Source: RUG12461 sp045657665 (GTDB lineage: Bacteria; Bacillota; Clostridia; Lachnospirales; Lachnospiraceae). Taken from it: a stretch of DNA of 42,540 nucleotides. How positions within the stretch are numbered: the first letter of the stretch is position 1; the number at the start of each line of letters is the position of its first letter. A model generated the notes under the pieces. It was not told the DNA's origin. It searched no databases and saw only the letters and a list, made by a program, of their open reading frames with translations. A program made the translations under genes and the position numbers. The stretch spans positions 1-42,540 of the forward strand of contig JAZOTN010000009.1 in NCBI GenBank assembly GCA_045657665.1. The letters are read 5' to 3'. This document shows, piece by piece, positions 16,182 to 23,417 of this stretch.

Positions 16182-17510
16182 ATGAGCCAATATATTGAAT
16201 CGGAAAAAGTTGAATTAAAGGCAAAATATACAGATACCATTTGTAAGGAGATAGTGGCTTTTTTGAATGCTGATGGCGGTCAGATATTTGTCGGGGTTGA
16301 TGATAGCGGGAATGTTGTCGGTGTTGACAAAATTGATGAAACTTTAAAAAAGATATCTGACGTGATTACAATGCAGATTGAACCAAATCCGCAAGAAGAA
16401 ATACGCACGGAACTAAAGTTTGATGCAGGGAAGACGATTATCGCCTTGTATATTTCAAAAGGAACAAGAAATATATACTGCCAGAAGAAGTATGGTTTTT
16501 CTTCAAGCGGCTGCGTGATCAGAATTGGAACAACCTGCAAAGAAATGACATCGGAGCAGATCCGTATCCGTTATGAAAAAAACTTCTATGATGAAGAATA
16601 TATGCTAAAAAAACGTGCATCACGGGCAGACCTTACATTTAGAGAATTAAAGATTTACTATGCGGAGAAGGGCTTTCATGTTGATGATTCATCCTTTGAA
16701 GCCAACTTCAATCTGCGTAACAAAGACGGAGATTATAATCTTTTAGCTGAGTTGCTTGCGGATAAGAATAATATTCCTTTCACATTCGTCAAATTTAATG
16801 GCATAGATAAAGCGGCAATTTCTGAAAGAAATGATTTCGGGTTCGGATGTATATTGTCGGTTTATGAAAAGATTAAGGCAAGACTATCAGCTGAGAATAT
16901 CTGTGTATCAGATACGACTGTAAGACCCAGAAAAGACAGGTATCTTTTCGATTTTGATGCTGTTAATGAGGCTGTGTTAAACGCACTGGTTCATAATGAC
17001 TGGACTGTGACAGAACCTCAGATTTCTTTATTTACTGATCGGATGGAAATATTATCTCATGGAGGATTACCTAGTGGAATGTCAACAGAAGACTTTTACG
17101 AAGGAATAAGCCATCCACGAAACTCTACGCTAATGAGAGTCTTTTTAAATATGGGACTTACAGAGCATACTGGGCATGGGGTTCCGACAATTATAAAGAA
17201 ATATGGCAAAGAAGCTTTTGAAATTACAGACAATTATATTAAGTGCAGGATTCCATATGATAAAAATGTATTGGAGATGAGCAGAAATAATGTCGGTATA
17301 AATGTCGGTACAAATGTCGGTATAAATAAAACGGAAAAAGCTGTACTGGGGTTATTGATAAGTAATCCGAAAATGACGGCTGAAGAGATAGCTATAGAAG
17401 TAGGAGTTACAAAGAGAACTATAGAACGTACTTTGGTTAGTCTGAAGAAAAAAGGTTTGATAGAACGCATAGGATCAAACAAAAACGGAAGTTGGGCTGT
17501 TATTCAATGA
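16182..17510 (+). CDS. AlbA_2 / GHKL-like ATPase / winged-helix regulator
   Basis: A 442-residue protein of the COG2865 type. It has an N-terminal Schlafen-AlbA_2 domain (about residues 5-125; ESEKVELKAKYTDTICKEIV, FVGVDDSGNVVGV), a central GHKL-like C-terminal ATPase segment (about 255-365; NEAVLNALVHNDW, MEILSHGGLPSG, GLTEHTGHGVP), a repeat linker (NNVGINVGTNVGINK), and a winged helix at 380-442. AGGACATTGTT precedes the ATG. Such proteins are putative transcriptional regulators often found in defence or mobile regions. It heads a plus-strand run with the two following genes (57-base and 18-base gaps). Confidence 0.85.
   Translation: MSQYIESEKVELKAKYTDTICKEIVAFLNADGGQIFVGVDDSGNVVGVDKIDETLKKISDVITMQIEPNPQEEIRTELKFDAGKTIIALYISKGTRNIYCQKKYGFSSSGCVIRIGTTCKEMTSEQIRIRYEKNFYDEEYMLKKRASRADLTFRELKIYYAEKGFHVDDSSFEANFNLRNKDGDYNLLAELLADKNNIPFTFVKFNGIDKAAISERNDFGFGCILSVYEKIKARLSAENICVSDTTVRPRKDRYLFDFDAVNEAVLNALVHNDWTVTEPQISLFTDRMEILSHGGLPSGMSTEDFYEGISHPRNSTLMRVFLNMGLTEHTGHGVPTIIKKYGKEAFEITDNYIKCRIPYDKNVLEMSRNNVGINVGTNVGINKTEKAVLGLLISNPKMTAEEIAIEVGVTKRTIERTLVSLKKKGLIERIGSNKNGSWAVIQ
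17290..17323 (+). repeat. Three in-gene 12-base repeats (ATGTCGGTAT)
   Basis: ATGTCGGTAT, ATGTCGGTAC and ATGTCGGTAT start at 17290, 17302 and 17314 and encode the N-V-G-I/T linker. The same decamer and spacing occur in the gene's own promoter. Confidence 0.8.
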
Positions 17511-17567
17511 CAGTATTTCGATAGGTATTTCTTTAAGCTTTATTATGCAGAAGGAGTCCTTAAACGT

Positions 17568-19358
17568 ATGCCTACGCTAATAAAAGGTAAAAATGATATA
17601 TACACGGTAAATAGGGAGTTGGTGTCGGAGTGGAATTATGAAAAGAATGGCATAATTACACCATCGGATATTGCAATTGGTTCTCAAAAGAAGATCTGGT
17701 GGAAATGTGAAAAAGGCCATGAATGGCAGGCAACTCCACACAATAGAAATAATGGAACAGGTTGTCCATATTGTTCAGGAAGATTACCAATTAAAGGAGA
17801 AACTGACTTAGTAACATTATTCCCAGATATAGCACAGGAATGGAATTACGAAAAGAATCAAGGACTTATCCCCGAGGATATGTCATACGGAAGTAGTAAA
17901 AAAGTCTGGTGGAAATGCAAAAAAGGCCATGAATGGCAAGATTCATTATCGCATAGGGGAGGGGGAAGAGGTTGTCCTATATGTAGAGGTGAGCGTGCTA
18001 CATCGTTTCCTGAACAAGCACTATTTTTTTACCTACGAAAAATGTTTCCAGATGCGATTAATCGATATAAGCCTTCTTGGTTAAGAAGTAATAGTTCTTC
18101 GTTAGAAATAGATATATATATTCCTAGTTTATGTATCGGAATAGAATATGATGGACAGGCATTTCACGGTAATAGGGAAAGAGATGAAAAGAAGGATAGG
18201 CTTGTTTTTGAGCATGGGGTTGTTTTGTATAGAATACGTGAACCGCTACTACCAGCTTTAGAAACTAAGAGCATTTGCATAATCATTTCAGAAGTTAGGG
18301 GGACATTTTACTACCAAAAAGCAATAGAGCAGCTGATTGACCTTTTAGAAAAGAAATACTGTGTTCATCGGGAATTTGTGGTGGATATTAGCAAAGATTA
18401 TTCGTCGATTCTTGAACTATATAAAACCGAGGAAAAAGAAAAATCTATAGCGATTAAATATCCCAATCTAATGGAAGAATGGAATTACGAGAGAAATGGT
18501 GATGTTGATCCATTAACGATTTCGTACGGATCCAAGCACCTTGTATGGTGGAGATGTAACAAATGTCATAATGAATGGCAGGATTCTCCTAAACATAGAA
18601 GTGCCGGTAGAAGTTGCCCGTTGTGTGGGAGAAAAGAGGGAGCAAATAAACGAACAAGTAAAAAGATAAATAATGGAACTTCTATAACGTTTGAGAAATG
18701 GTGCAAGCAAAATGGCGAGGAAGGTGGAAAACTATTGCGCGAATGGGCACAAGAAAACGATAAGAAGCCATCTGATTTTACATACTCGAGTAATCGTAAG
18801 GTTATGTGGAAGTGTAGGCAGGGACACTTGTTCTTGGCAACAATAGGAAACCGGGTTGGAAACAAGACAACATGCCCTTATTGCGCAGGAAAAGCAACAT
18901 TACAAGGCTATAATGATTTATCAACAACAAATCCTGAAATACTGGAGGAATGGGACTACGAGAAAAATGCGATACTTCCAACAACTTTAAGAGCCGGAAG
19001 CAATAAAAAGGTATGGTGGAGATGTGAAAAAGGCCACTCATATCAAGCTGTAATATACAACAAAACAGCGAATGGCACAGGATGCCCATATTGTTCAAAT
19101 ACCAGGGTCTTAGCTGGGTATAACGATCTTAGTTCGCGATATCCTGAGTTGCTTGAGGAGTGGGATTATAGTAAAAATCCTTTTCTTCCGAGCGAAGTGT
19201 TGTATGGGACTGAAAAGAAAGCATATTGGATATGCAAAAGTTGTGGTTTTGAATGGTATACCGCTATAGCTTATCGGACAAATGGTTCGGGATGTCCCAG
19301 ATGCGCAAAAAGTAAAGCAGGAAGAATAGCTAGAGAAAACGATAAGTTTCGTAAGTAG
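17568..19358 (+). CDS. Six-repeat zinc-ribbon protein with embedded Vsr/DUF559-like nuclease domain
   Basis: A 596-residue protein. There are six modules of about 60 residues with the pattern EWNYEKN...WWKCxKGHEWQ...GCPYC, matching the DUF4379-type treble-clef zinc ribbon: two before and four after a central domain. Residues about 140-260 resemble Vsr/DUF559 nucleases of the PD-(D/E)XK fold: SFPEQALFFYLRKMFPDA, then LEIDIYIPSLCIGIEYDGQA with the acidic residues in place, and RLVFEHGVVLYRIRE. The zinc ribbons probably bind nucleic acid, and the middle domain would cut it. Low-GC codons and its neighbourhood suggest acquired DNA. A defence role is inferred, not shown. Confidence 0.82.
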   Translation: MPTLIKGKNDIYTVNRELVSEWNYEKNGIITPSDIAIGSQKKIWWKCEKGHEWQATPHNRNNGTGCPYCSGRLPIKGETDLVTLFPDIAQEWNYEKNQGLIPEDMSYGSSKKVWWKCKKGHEWQDSLSHRGGGRGCPICRGERATSFPEQALFFYLRKMFPDAINRYKPSWLRSNSSSLEIDIYIPSLCIGIEYDGQAFHGNRERDEKKDRLVFEHGVVLYRIREPLLPALETKSICIIISEVRGTFYYQKAIEQLIDLLEKKYCVHREFVVDISKDYSSILELYKTEEKEKSIAIKYPNLMEEWNYERNGDVDPLTISYGSKHLVWWRCNKCHNEWQDSPKHRSAGRSCPLCGRKEGANKRTSKKINNGTSITFEKWCKQNGEEGGKLLREWAQENDKKPSDFTYSSNRKVMWKCRQGHLFLATIGNRVGNKTTCPYCAGKATLQGYNDLSTTNPEILEEWDYEKNAILPTTLRAGSNKKVWWRCEKGHSYQAVIYNKTANGTGCPYCSNTRVLAGYNDLSSRYPELLEEWDYSKNPFLPSEVLYGTEKKAYWICKSCGFEWYTAIAYRTNGSGCPRCAKSKAGRIARENDKFRK

Positions 19359-19376
19359 TTAAGGTGAGCAGCATTT

Positions 19377-21323
19377 ATGGATAAGTCAAAAGAGATATAT
19401 TACCAAATGGCTAATAGGAAATATATAGAGGAAAACTACGGAAGAACGCAGTGGGTGCAGATTAGCGGACATGAGAATCTGAATGATGCAGATGCTGCTT
19501 ATTGGTGCGCTCTGGGCGATCTTAATTATGTTGAATCTGTATTTAGAGACCATGGGTGGGATGTACACATCGGGAGTGGTGGCCCCGGGTTTGAAGGAAT
19601 TGGCAATTCATATGATTATCATGGAAGTCTTTTGAACGAAGGCTTTGAGGCGTTGCTATATTATAGGGATTTTTATGGTGTAAAGAATTCGTACATTGAA
19701 TTAGCACAGGAATTTGTTTTACTAAACAATCTTTATTATGACGAATCAAAAAGGATTTACTATTCGGTGCTAGATGATGGTAGATCTGAAGAGGTTGTGC
19801 GTATTAAGGATCAAGATAATTTCTTTATTAGTCTTTCATATCTTACAAGGTATGCCGCCGCAAAACAGATGGCAGTCATTCTATACTATGATGTAAGGAC
19901 CAAATTTGATGAAAGCATGAATATACTTGGCGTCACAGAATTTTCTGATGGGTACAAAGATAAAAATGTATTTTATCAGATTTGGGGTGGTAATTTGAAT
20001 AATTTTAGAGGCATGGCTGCATTCAGCGTATTAATGGGTAAAAAGATACTTTATCCAAGACCCGTTGATACTTGTGGATATTGGCCATATGAGAGGGAAG
20101 AGGAATATATCGATTTTATAATAGGATTGGATGAAAACGGAGATAAAAAGACATTCACTTGTAACCCTGATATGCTGGCTAATTATTTTGGGAAGAATCC
20201 GAATGCTCCGCATTATTTGACGCCTGTATTCTTTAAGCGAGAGGTATTGCAGAAATATATTTCTCATCCGGAATTATATAGAATTCGCGATGGTTATTTG
20301 GAATGTGGTTATCTATGGGGAATAGAGATAGATAATCATCATAAAGATTGCATATCTGCCTATTTAGGCGATTTGGGAAGAGATTTGCCGGAATCAGAGC
20401 GGTTGTATTGGAAAAGCTATAATATAGTTTCGGACGAGGGCTTAAGTGAAACATCCTTTAAAAGGGATTTCTTATGTGTGTCTGCTGAATCAAATATGAT
20501 TGAGCATGTTTTTAAGGAGCATTATATTAAGATAAATGACGAATGGAACAACATGTTCGGGTGGCCATTGTTCTTGCCACTAGCGGAAGATGATCAGTAT
20601 AATTTTGATTTGCTCAGAATTCCGCTAACAGAGAGTCAAGACGAGTTTGATGGTTTGGTTTTGTCTCTTGTGAAAGTAATTATCGATTCACTTAACGAGA
20701 AGAAAATTCAAGAAAGTATTGAAGGTGAAAAGGATCTCCCCGTCCTTGACCAGTCTGGCAATCGTCAGGCTATCCTTTTTATCCGACTTTGTCGGACTGT
20801 TGTCATCCAGTTCCTTTGCCATCTTTGTCGCGTACGGATTGACCATGACAACGATTATGCCTTCCTGCTTCTGAAGATAATTCGCCAACGGTTTCCAATA
20901 ATGACCGGTTGGCTCCATTCCGATAATAGCCTTTTCGTATCCTTTATTCTTGCATCGTTCCCGGATTATAGATACAATAGCCTCAAAGCCTTGTTTATCG
21001 TTTGTGAAACGGAATGCTTTTCCAATCTCAATTCCCCGGTAATCAACGCTGCGTGCCCACTGTACATGTTTTGCAATGTCAACACCGACGACAAGGGTCT
21101 TTTCGGTGATCAGTTCCATTTTCTGGTTCAGGCGTTGTTCGAGTTTTACTTTCATTGCTTAAAATCTCCTTTGTTCGATGTATTTGAGTTTGGTCGCTCT
21201 CTTACATCTTACCTGGGAGATTTTATTTTGTGTTTTCAAAGTTCATTTTTCATTCTCTATAGGAATGCTTTTCTTGATTTAAGCAACAAAAAAGCACACT
21301 CTACGCGGCGTTATTCCGCATAA
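19377..21323 (+). CDS. Unknown protein whose C-terminus is replaced by antisense IS110 sequence
   Basis: The frame runs 648 codons, but only the first 450 or so look like one natural protein (YYQMANRKYIEENYGRTQWV; PHYLTPVFFKREVLQKYI; LGDLGRDLPESERLYWKSYN). From about 20740 it reads through the complement of a transposase gene and carries no meaningful sequence. The native part is soluble, aromatic-rich and has no recognised domain; I cannot name a function. AAGGTGAG precedes the ATG, 18 bases after the zinc-ribbon nuclease gene, so the two are almost certainly cotranscribed. Whether the chimeric protein is stable is unknown. Confidence 0.6.
   Translation: MDKSKEIYYQMANRKYIEENYGRTQWVQISGHENLNDADAAYWCALGDLNYVESVFRDHGWDVHIGSGGPGFEGIGNSYDYHGSLLNEGFEALLYYRDFYGVKNSYIELAQEFVLLNNLYYDESKRIYYSVLDDGRSEEVVRIKDQDNFFISLSYLTRYAAAKQMAVILYYDVRTKFDESMNILGVTEFSDGYKDKNVFYQIWGGNLNNFRGMAAFSVLMGKKILYPRPVDTCGYWPYEREEEYIDFIIGLDENGDKKTFTCNPDMLANYFGKNPNAPHYLTPVFFKREVLQKYISHPELYRIRDGYLECGYLWGIEIDNHHKDCISAYLGDLGRDLPESERLYWKSYNIVSDEGLSETSFKRDFLCVSAESNMIEHVFKEHYIKINDEWNNMFGWPLFLPLAEDDQYNFDLLRIPLTESQDEFDGLVLSLVKVIIDSLNEKKIQESIEGEKDLPVLDQSGNRQAILFIRLCRTVVIQFLCHLCRVRIDHDNDYAFLLLKIIRQRFPIMTGWLHSDNSLFVSFILASFPDYRYNSLKALFIVCETECFSNLNSPVINAACPLYMFCNVNTDDKGLFGDQFHFLVQALFEFYFHCLKSPLFDVFEFGRSLTSYLGDFILCFQSSFFILYRNAFLDLSNKKAHSTRRYSA
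20688..21155 (-). mobile_element. Truncated IS110-family transposase (N-terminal DEDD part)
   Basis: The 155-codon frame begins with good ribosome binding (AAAGGAG). From about residue 20 it carries the IS110 N-terminal RuvC-like domain: VVGVDIAKHVQWARSV, GMEPTGHYWKPLANYL, and NPYATKMAKELDDNSPTKSDKKDSLTIARLVKDG. Transposase identity ends at about 20742, so the C-terminal transposase domain and the downstream end of the element are gone. The last 15 or so residues come from the invaded gene. IS110 elements make no terminal repeats to look for. Inactive. Confidence 0.88.
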
Positions 21324-21332
21324 AATGTGCTT
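21292..21332. terminator. Hairpin at the upstream edge of the IS110 remnant
   Basis: AAGCACA (21292-21298) pairs with TGTGCTT (21326-21332), with an inner GCGG/CCGC stem. T-richness flanks only weakly, so terminator function is uncertain. Confidence 0.4.
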
Positions 21333-21354
21333 CTTGGTTCGTGATATGAAATTG

Positions 21355-21382
21355 AAAAAAGACAGAGTTATCTGATCTGTCT
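21355..21382 (-). terminator. Terminator of the promoter-B transcript
   Basis: Minus-strand AGACAG-atcagataact-CTGTCT followed by TTTTTT, ending a transcript of about 120 bases. Confidence 0.6.
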
Positions 21383-21415
21383 GTCTGTCTGTCTGAAGAT
21401 AGCCTTAGAATTCAT
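21368..21415 (-). CDS. Possible 15-residue micro-ORF under promoter B
   Basis: MNSKAIFRQTDRQIR with AAAGGA ten bases upstream. It contains five tandem GACA units and overlaps the terminator stem. It may be a short peptide, or the transcript may simply be a small RNA. Confidence 0.3.
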   Translation of the reverse strand: MNSKAIFRQTDRQIR

Positions 21416-21476
21416 ACGTGTCAAGTCCTTTCTCTAAAACAATCGGTCAGGGAACTTCATTGTCGCTCTCTATATA

Positions 21477-21505
21477 TTTATACGTAAGATATCGGAAAAT
21501 GGCAA
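21477..21505 (-). promoter_or_regulatory. Peptide-family promoter B (no leader-peptide gene behind it)
   Basis: Minus-strand TTGCCA, 17 bases ending in CG, TATAAA: as good a match as promoter A. It leads only to the micro-ORF and terminator at 21355-21415. Confidence 0.7.
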
Positions 21506-21693
21506 CGGTTTTTTCAAAATGTCTTCTGTATCTTCATACTTAGCGGTTACTGCTATTTCAGAAATGCCAATATCATACATACCAATTTACCTCCGGAAAG
21601 AATTATACACCTTTCCCACAGGTAATTCCGCATACCCAAATATATTCCCGGAGATCACTCCCCGGGGATTCTGAAATCTGTATCTAACTTGAA

Positions 21694-21945
21694 TCAGTGT
21701 CTCTGTGCATTATTTAATAAGTGCATGTTTTCAGCTGTTTTTTTATTTAGTTCGGTTGTCTCTTTACACCGTATTTTGCTATCGTCATCAATACTTTTCA
21801 ACCTTTCAATGGCGTCACATCCACCACTTACCATATCCATTTCTTCATCAGTGAGTTCCATCCCGGCTTTCGCGATGACTTCCTTTGCTTCTGCCTTGTT
21901 CGTTGTGGCAGCAACCTGTTCTTTTAAGTTTCCGATCAGTTTCAT
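21694..21945 (-). CDS. Double-glycine leader peptide precursor C
   Basis: An 83-residue precursor. The leader runs MKLIGNLKEQVAATTNKAEA and onward to GMELTDEEMDMVSGG. The core is 41 residues, polar and helical, with two Cys (CDAIERLKSIDDDSKIRC...), which could form a disulfide or be modified. AAGGAGATGTCAAA precedes the ATG at 21945; upstream in-frame codons lack a site. The 100-base leader RNA from promoter C includes a 19-codon open stretch and self-complementary GGCAT/ATGCC arms next to the ribosome binding site. Confidence 0.8.
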   Translation of the reverse strand: MKLIGNLKEQVAATTNKAEAKEVIAKAGMELTDEEMDMVSGGCDAIERLKSIDDDSKIRCKETTELNKKTAENMHLLNNAQRH

Positions 21946-22054
21946 TTTGACATCTCCTTCGGCATGAGGTGGCACCAACGCAGTTAGTGACGGAGTCCTG
22001 ATGCCATATTTCCTTTTTTACTCAGTACTACCGCAGATTTCATTGTTCTACTAT

Positions 22055-22083
22055 ATTATACGAAGGAAACCCGGAAATGGCTA
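22055..22083 (-). promoter_or_regulatory. Peptide-family promoter C
   Basis: Minus-strand TAGCCA, 17 bases ending in CG, TATAAT. Confidence 0.7.
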
Positions 22084-22254
22084 TTGCTTCAACAAAAAAA
22101 AATAATCAGGTCCTTTTTTACATATAATCTTACACACAATGATCCGATCATGTGATGATACCAAACCATCTTTTCATTCGGTAGTATTTCGGAGATATTT
22201 GGTATGATTTCCCTTTGATCCGACCTGTCACCTAGCGATCTCCTTTCCGGCATG

Positions 22255-22277
22255 AAAAAAGCCCGGTATTCCCGGGC
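22255..22277 (-). terminator. Second tandem terminator after the D peptide pair
   Basis: Minus-strand GCCCGGgaataCCGGGC followed by TTTTTT. Homologous to 12717-12740. Confidence 0.85.
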
Positions 22278-22280
22278 AAT

Positions 22281-22309
22281 AAAAAGCGCCTACCATAAAG
22301 TAGATGCTT
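22281..22309 (-). terminator. First tandem terminator after the D peptide pair
   Basis: Minus-strand GCATCTAC-tttatg-GTAGGCGC followed by TTTTT. Homologous in position and partly in sequence to 12745-12770. Confidence 0.7.
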
Positions 22310-22355
22310 GTTTGATTACGTTTATCATGACCCGTTCGGTGGATCATGTGATGGC

Positions 22356-22613
22356 TTACAATTTTACGATGACATTCCCTTTATTATCTATTTTCTCATC
22401 TTCTTCAAGTCTGAATATTACTGGATTGCCATAAGTTACGACTTGATTGTCTCCATTTAAGTCTTTGTGATGTGTCGGTGTAAACTCTCCACCACTCACC
22501 ATATTCATCTCATCATCAGTTAATTCCATTCCTGCATGGGCTATGATTTCTTTAGCCTGTTCTTTTGTTTCTGCTTTTGATACTTTCTCTTTCAGTTTTC
22601 CTGTCAGTTTCAT
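22356..22613 (-). CDS. Double-glycine leader peptide precursor D2
   Basis: An 85-residue precursor. The leader begins MKLTGKLKEKVSKAETKEQA and ends GMELTDDEMNMVSGG. The core is 43 residues, charged, without Cys, starting EFTPTHHKDLNGDNQVVTYG and ending NVIVKL. GAGGAGG lies six bases before the ATG. It starts 21 bases after D1 ends and is cotranscribed from promoter D. The core is the longest of the seven and could fold by itself. Confidence 0.82.
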   Translation of the reverse strand: MKLTGKLKEKVSKAETKEQAKEIIAHAGMELTDDEMNMVSGGEFTPTHHKDLNGDNQVVTYGNPVIFRLEEDEKIDNKGNVIVKL

Positions 22614-22634
22614 GTCGTTCCCTCCTCGTTGGTT

Positions 22635-22799
22635 TCATTTGTGCACAACTTCTTCATACGGATAAAAACCCGCCCCTCCAGAGACTTGATCCAGTTCATC
22701 ATCATTCAGCTCCATCCCGGCTTTCTCGATGGCCTGCTTCGCTTCTTCCTTGCTCTCAGCCTTTTCCATTTTCCCTTTCAGTTCTTTGCTCAGTTCCAT
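22635..22799 (-). CDS. Double-glycine leader peptide precursor D1
   Basis: A 54-residue precursor. Leader MELSKELKGKMEKAESKEEA, ending GMELNDDELDQVSGG; core of 12 residues, AGFYPYEEVVHK. GGGAGG precedes the ATG. First gene under promoter D. Confidence 0.8.
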   Translation of the reverse strand: MELSKELKGKMEKAESKEEAKQAIEKAGMELNDDELDQVSGGAGFYPYEEVVHK

Positions 22800-22842
22800 A
22801 ATTTTTCCTCCCGGATACTGATCATATGTTTTGCTCTATCAT

Positions 22843-22871
22843 TATATACGTATCTTATACGAAAAAGGTAA
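22843..22871 (-). promoter_or_regulatory. Peptide-family promoter D (weakest match)
   Basis: Minus-strand TTACCT, 17 bases ending in CG, TATATA(AT). It aligns with promoters A, B, C and E, but the -35 box is poorer. Confidence 0.5.
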
Positions 22872-22894
22872 CAATGTCATTCAGTTATTTAAGG

Positions 22895-22917
22895 AGACAC
22901 AGAACCGTCCCCTGTCT
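22895..22917. repeat. REP-like element, inverted copy
   Basis: AGACACAGAACCGTCCCCTG and onward to TCT: AGACA/TGTCT arms around the GAACCGTCCCC core shared with 5271 and 6460. It lies just after peptide gene E and may end its transcript. Confidence 0.5.
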
Positions 22918-22933
22918 TCTGATCGACCCGTTG

Positions 22934-23176
22934 TCAGAAATATACGCCACAATACTTGCAAACCATTCTTCCGGCAGATCTATGTTCAAATACATGATTG
23001 TTGCCGTTCGGGTTCCATTGGCATTTTGTGTTATCATAATCATCTCCGATGCCGCCTGAAACCATATCCAGTTCGTCATCCGTTAACTCCATACCAGCCT
23101 GCTTGATGGCTTCTTTCGCCTGTTCCTTGTTTTCTGCTTTTTTAACGTTTTCTTTCAGTTTTCCTGTCATTTTCAT
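22934..23176 (-). CDS. Double-glycine leader peptide precursor E with Cys/His-bearing core
   Basis: An 80-residue precursor. Leader MKMTGKLKENVKKAENKEQA to GMELTDDELDMVSGG; core of 38 residues (IGDDYDNTKCQWNPNGNNHV, then FEHRS and MVCKYCGVYF). The core has one Cys, two His and a CxxC, which could bind zinc or carry a disulfide or thioether. The start is ATG 23176, seven bases after AGGAG; an ATG five codons earlier overlaps that site. Confidence 0.82.
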   Translation of the reverse strand: MKMTGKLKENVKKAENKEQAKEAIKQAGMELTDDELDMVSGGIGDDYDNTKCQWNPNGNNHVFEHRSAGRMVCKYCGVYF

Positions 23177-23215
23177 AGCGCATCTCCTCATAAGCAGATC
23201 TCATTACTCTATATT

Positions 23216-23244
23216 ATTATACGATGAAACAGCAAGAATGGCAG
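23216..23244 (-). promoter_or_regulatory. Peptide-family promoter E
   Basis: Minus-strand CTGCCA, 17 bases ending in CG, TATAAT. Confidence 0.7.
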
Positions 23245-23380
23245 CATTTATCAAAAAAAATCGTGAAAAACTTCATAAAGTTTCCAGGGATTGAATGGAT
23301 ACTGTAGGTCAGAAATCTGCGATGAAATTGATTTGTCCGTTCTGGAAGAAGCATTGTAGTATGCTTCAAAAGGGGATAAT

Positions 23381-23408
23381 GCGGGGTTTATACCCTTTTA
23401 TACCCCGC
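23381..23408. repeat. TTTATACCC repeat inside a palindrome
   Basis: GCGGGGT and ACCCCGC flank TTATACCCTTTTAT. The core TTTATACCCTTTTATACCCC differs by one base insertion from 30536-30556. The region 23245-23531 contains no gene, only this repeat, a terminator and a tRNA fragment. Confidence 0.6.
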
Positions 23409-23417
23409 GAAAAAATG

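Noticed and set aside
20688..21155. Active IS110 element
   Set aside because: The transposase stops after the DEDD part; the C-terminal catalytic serine domain and the downstream end are missing.
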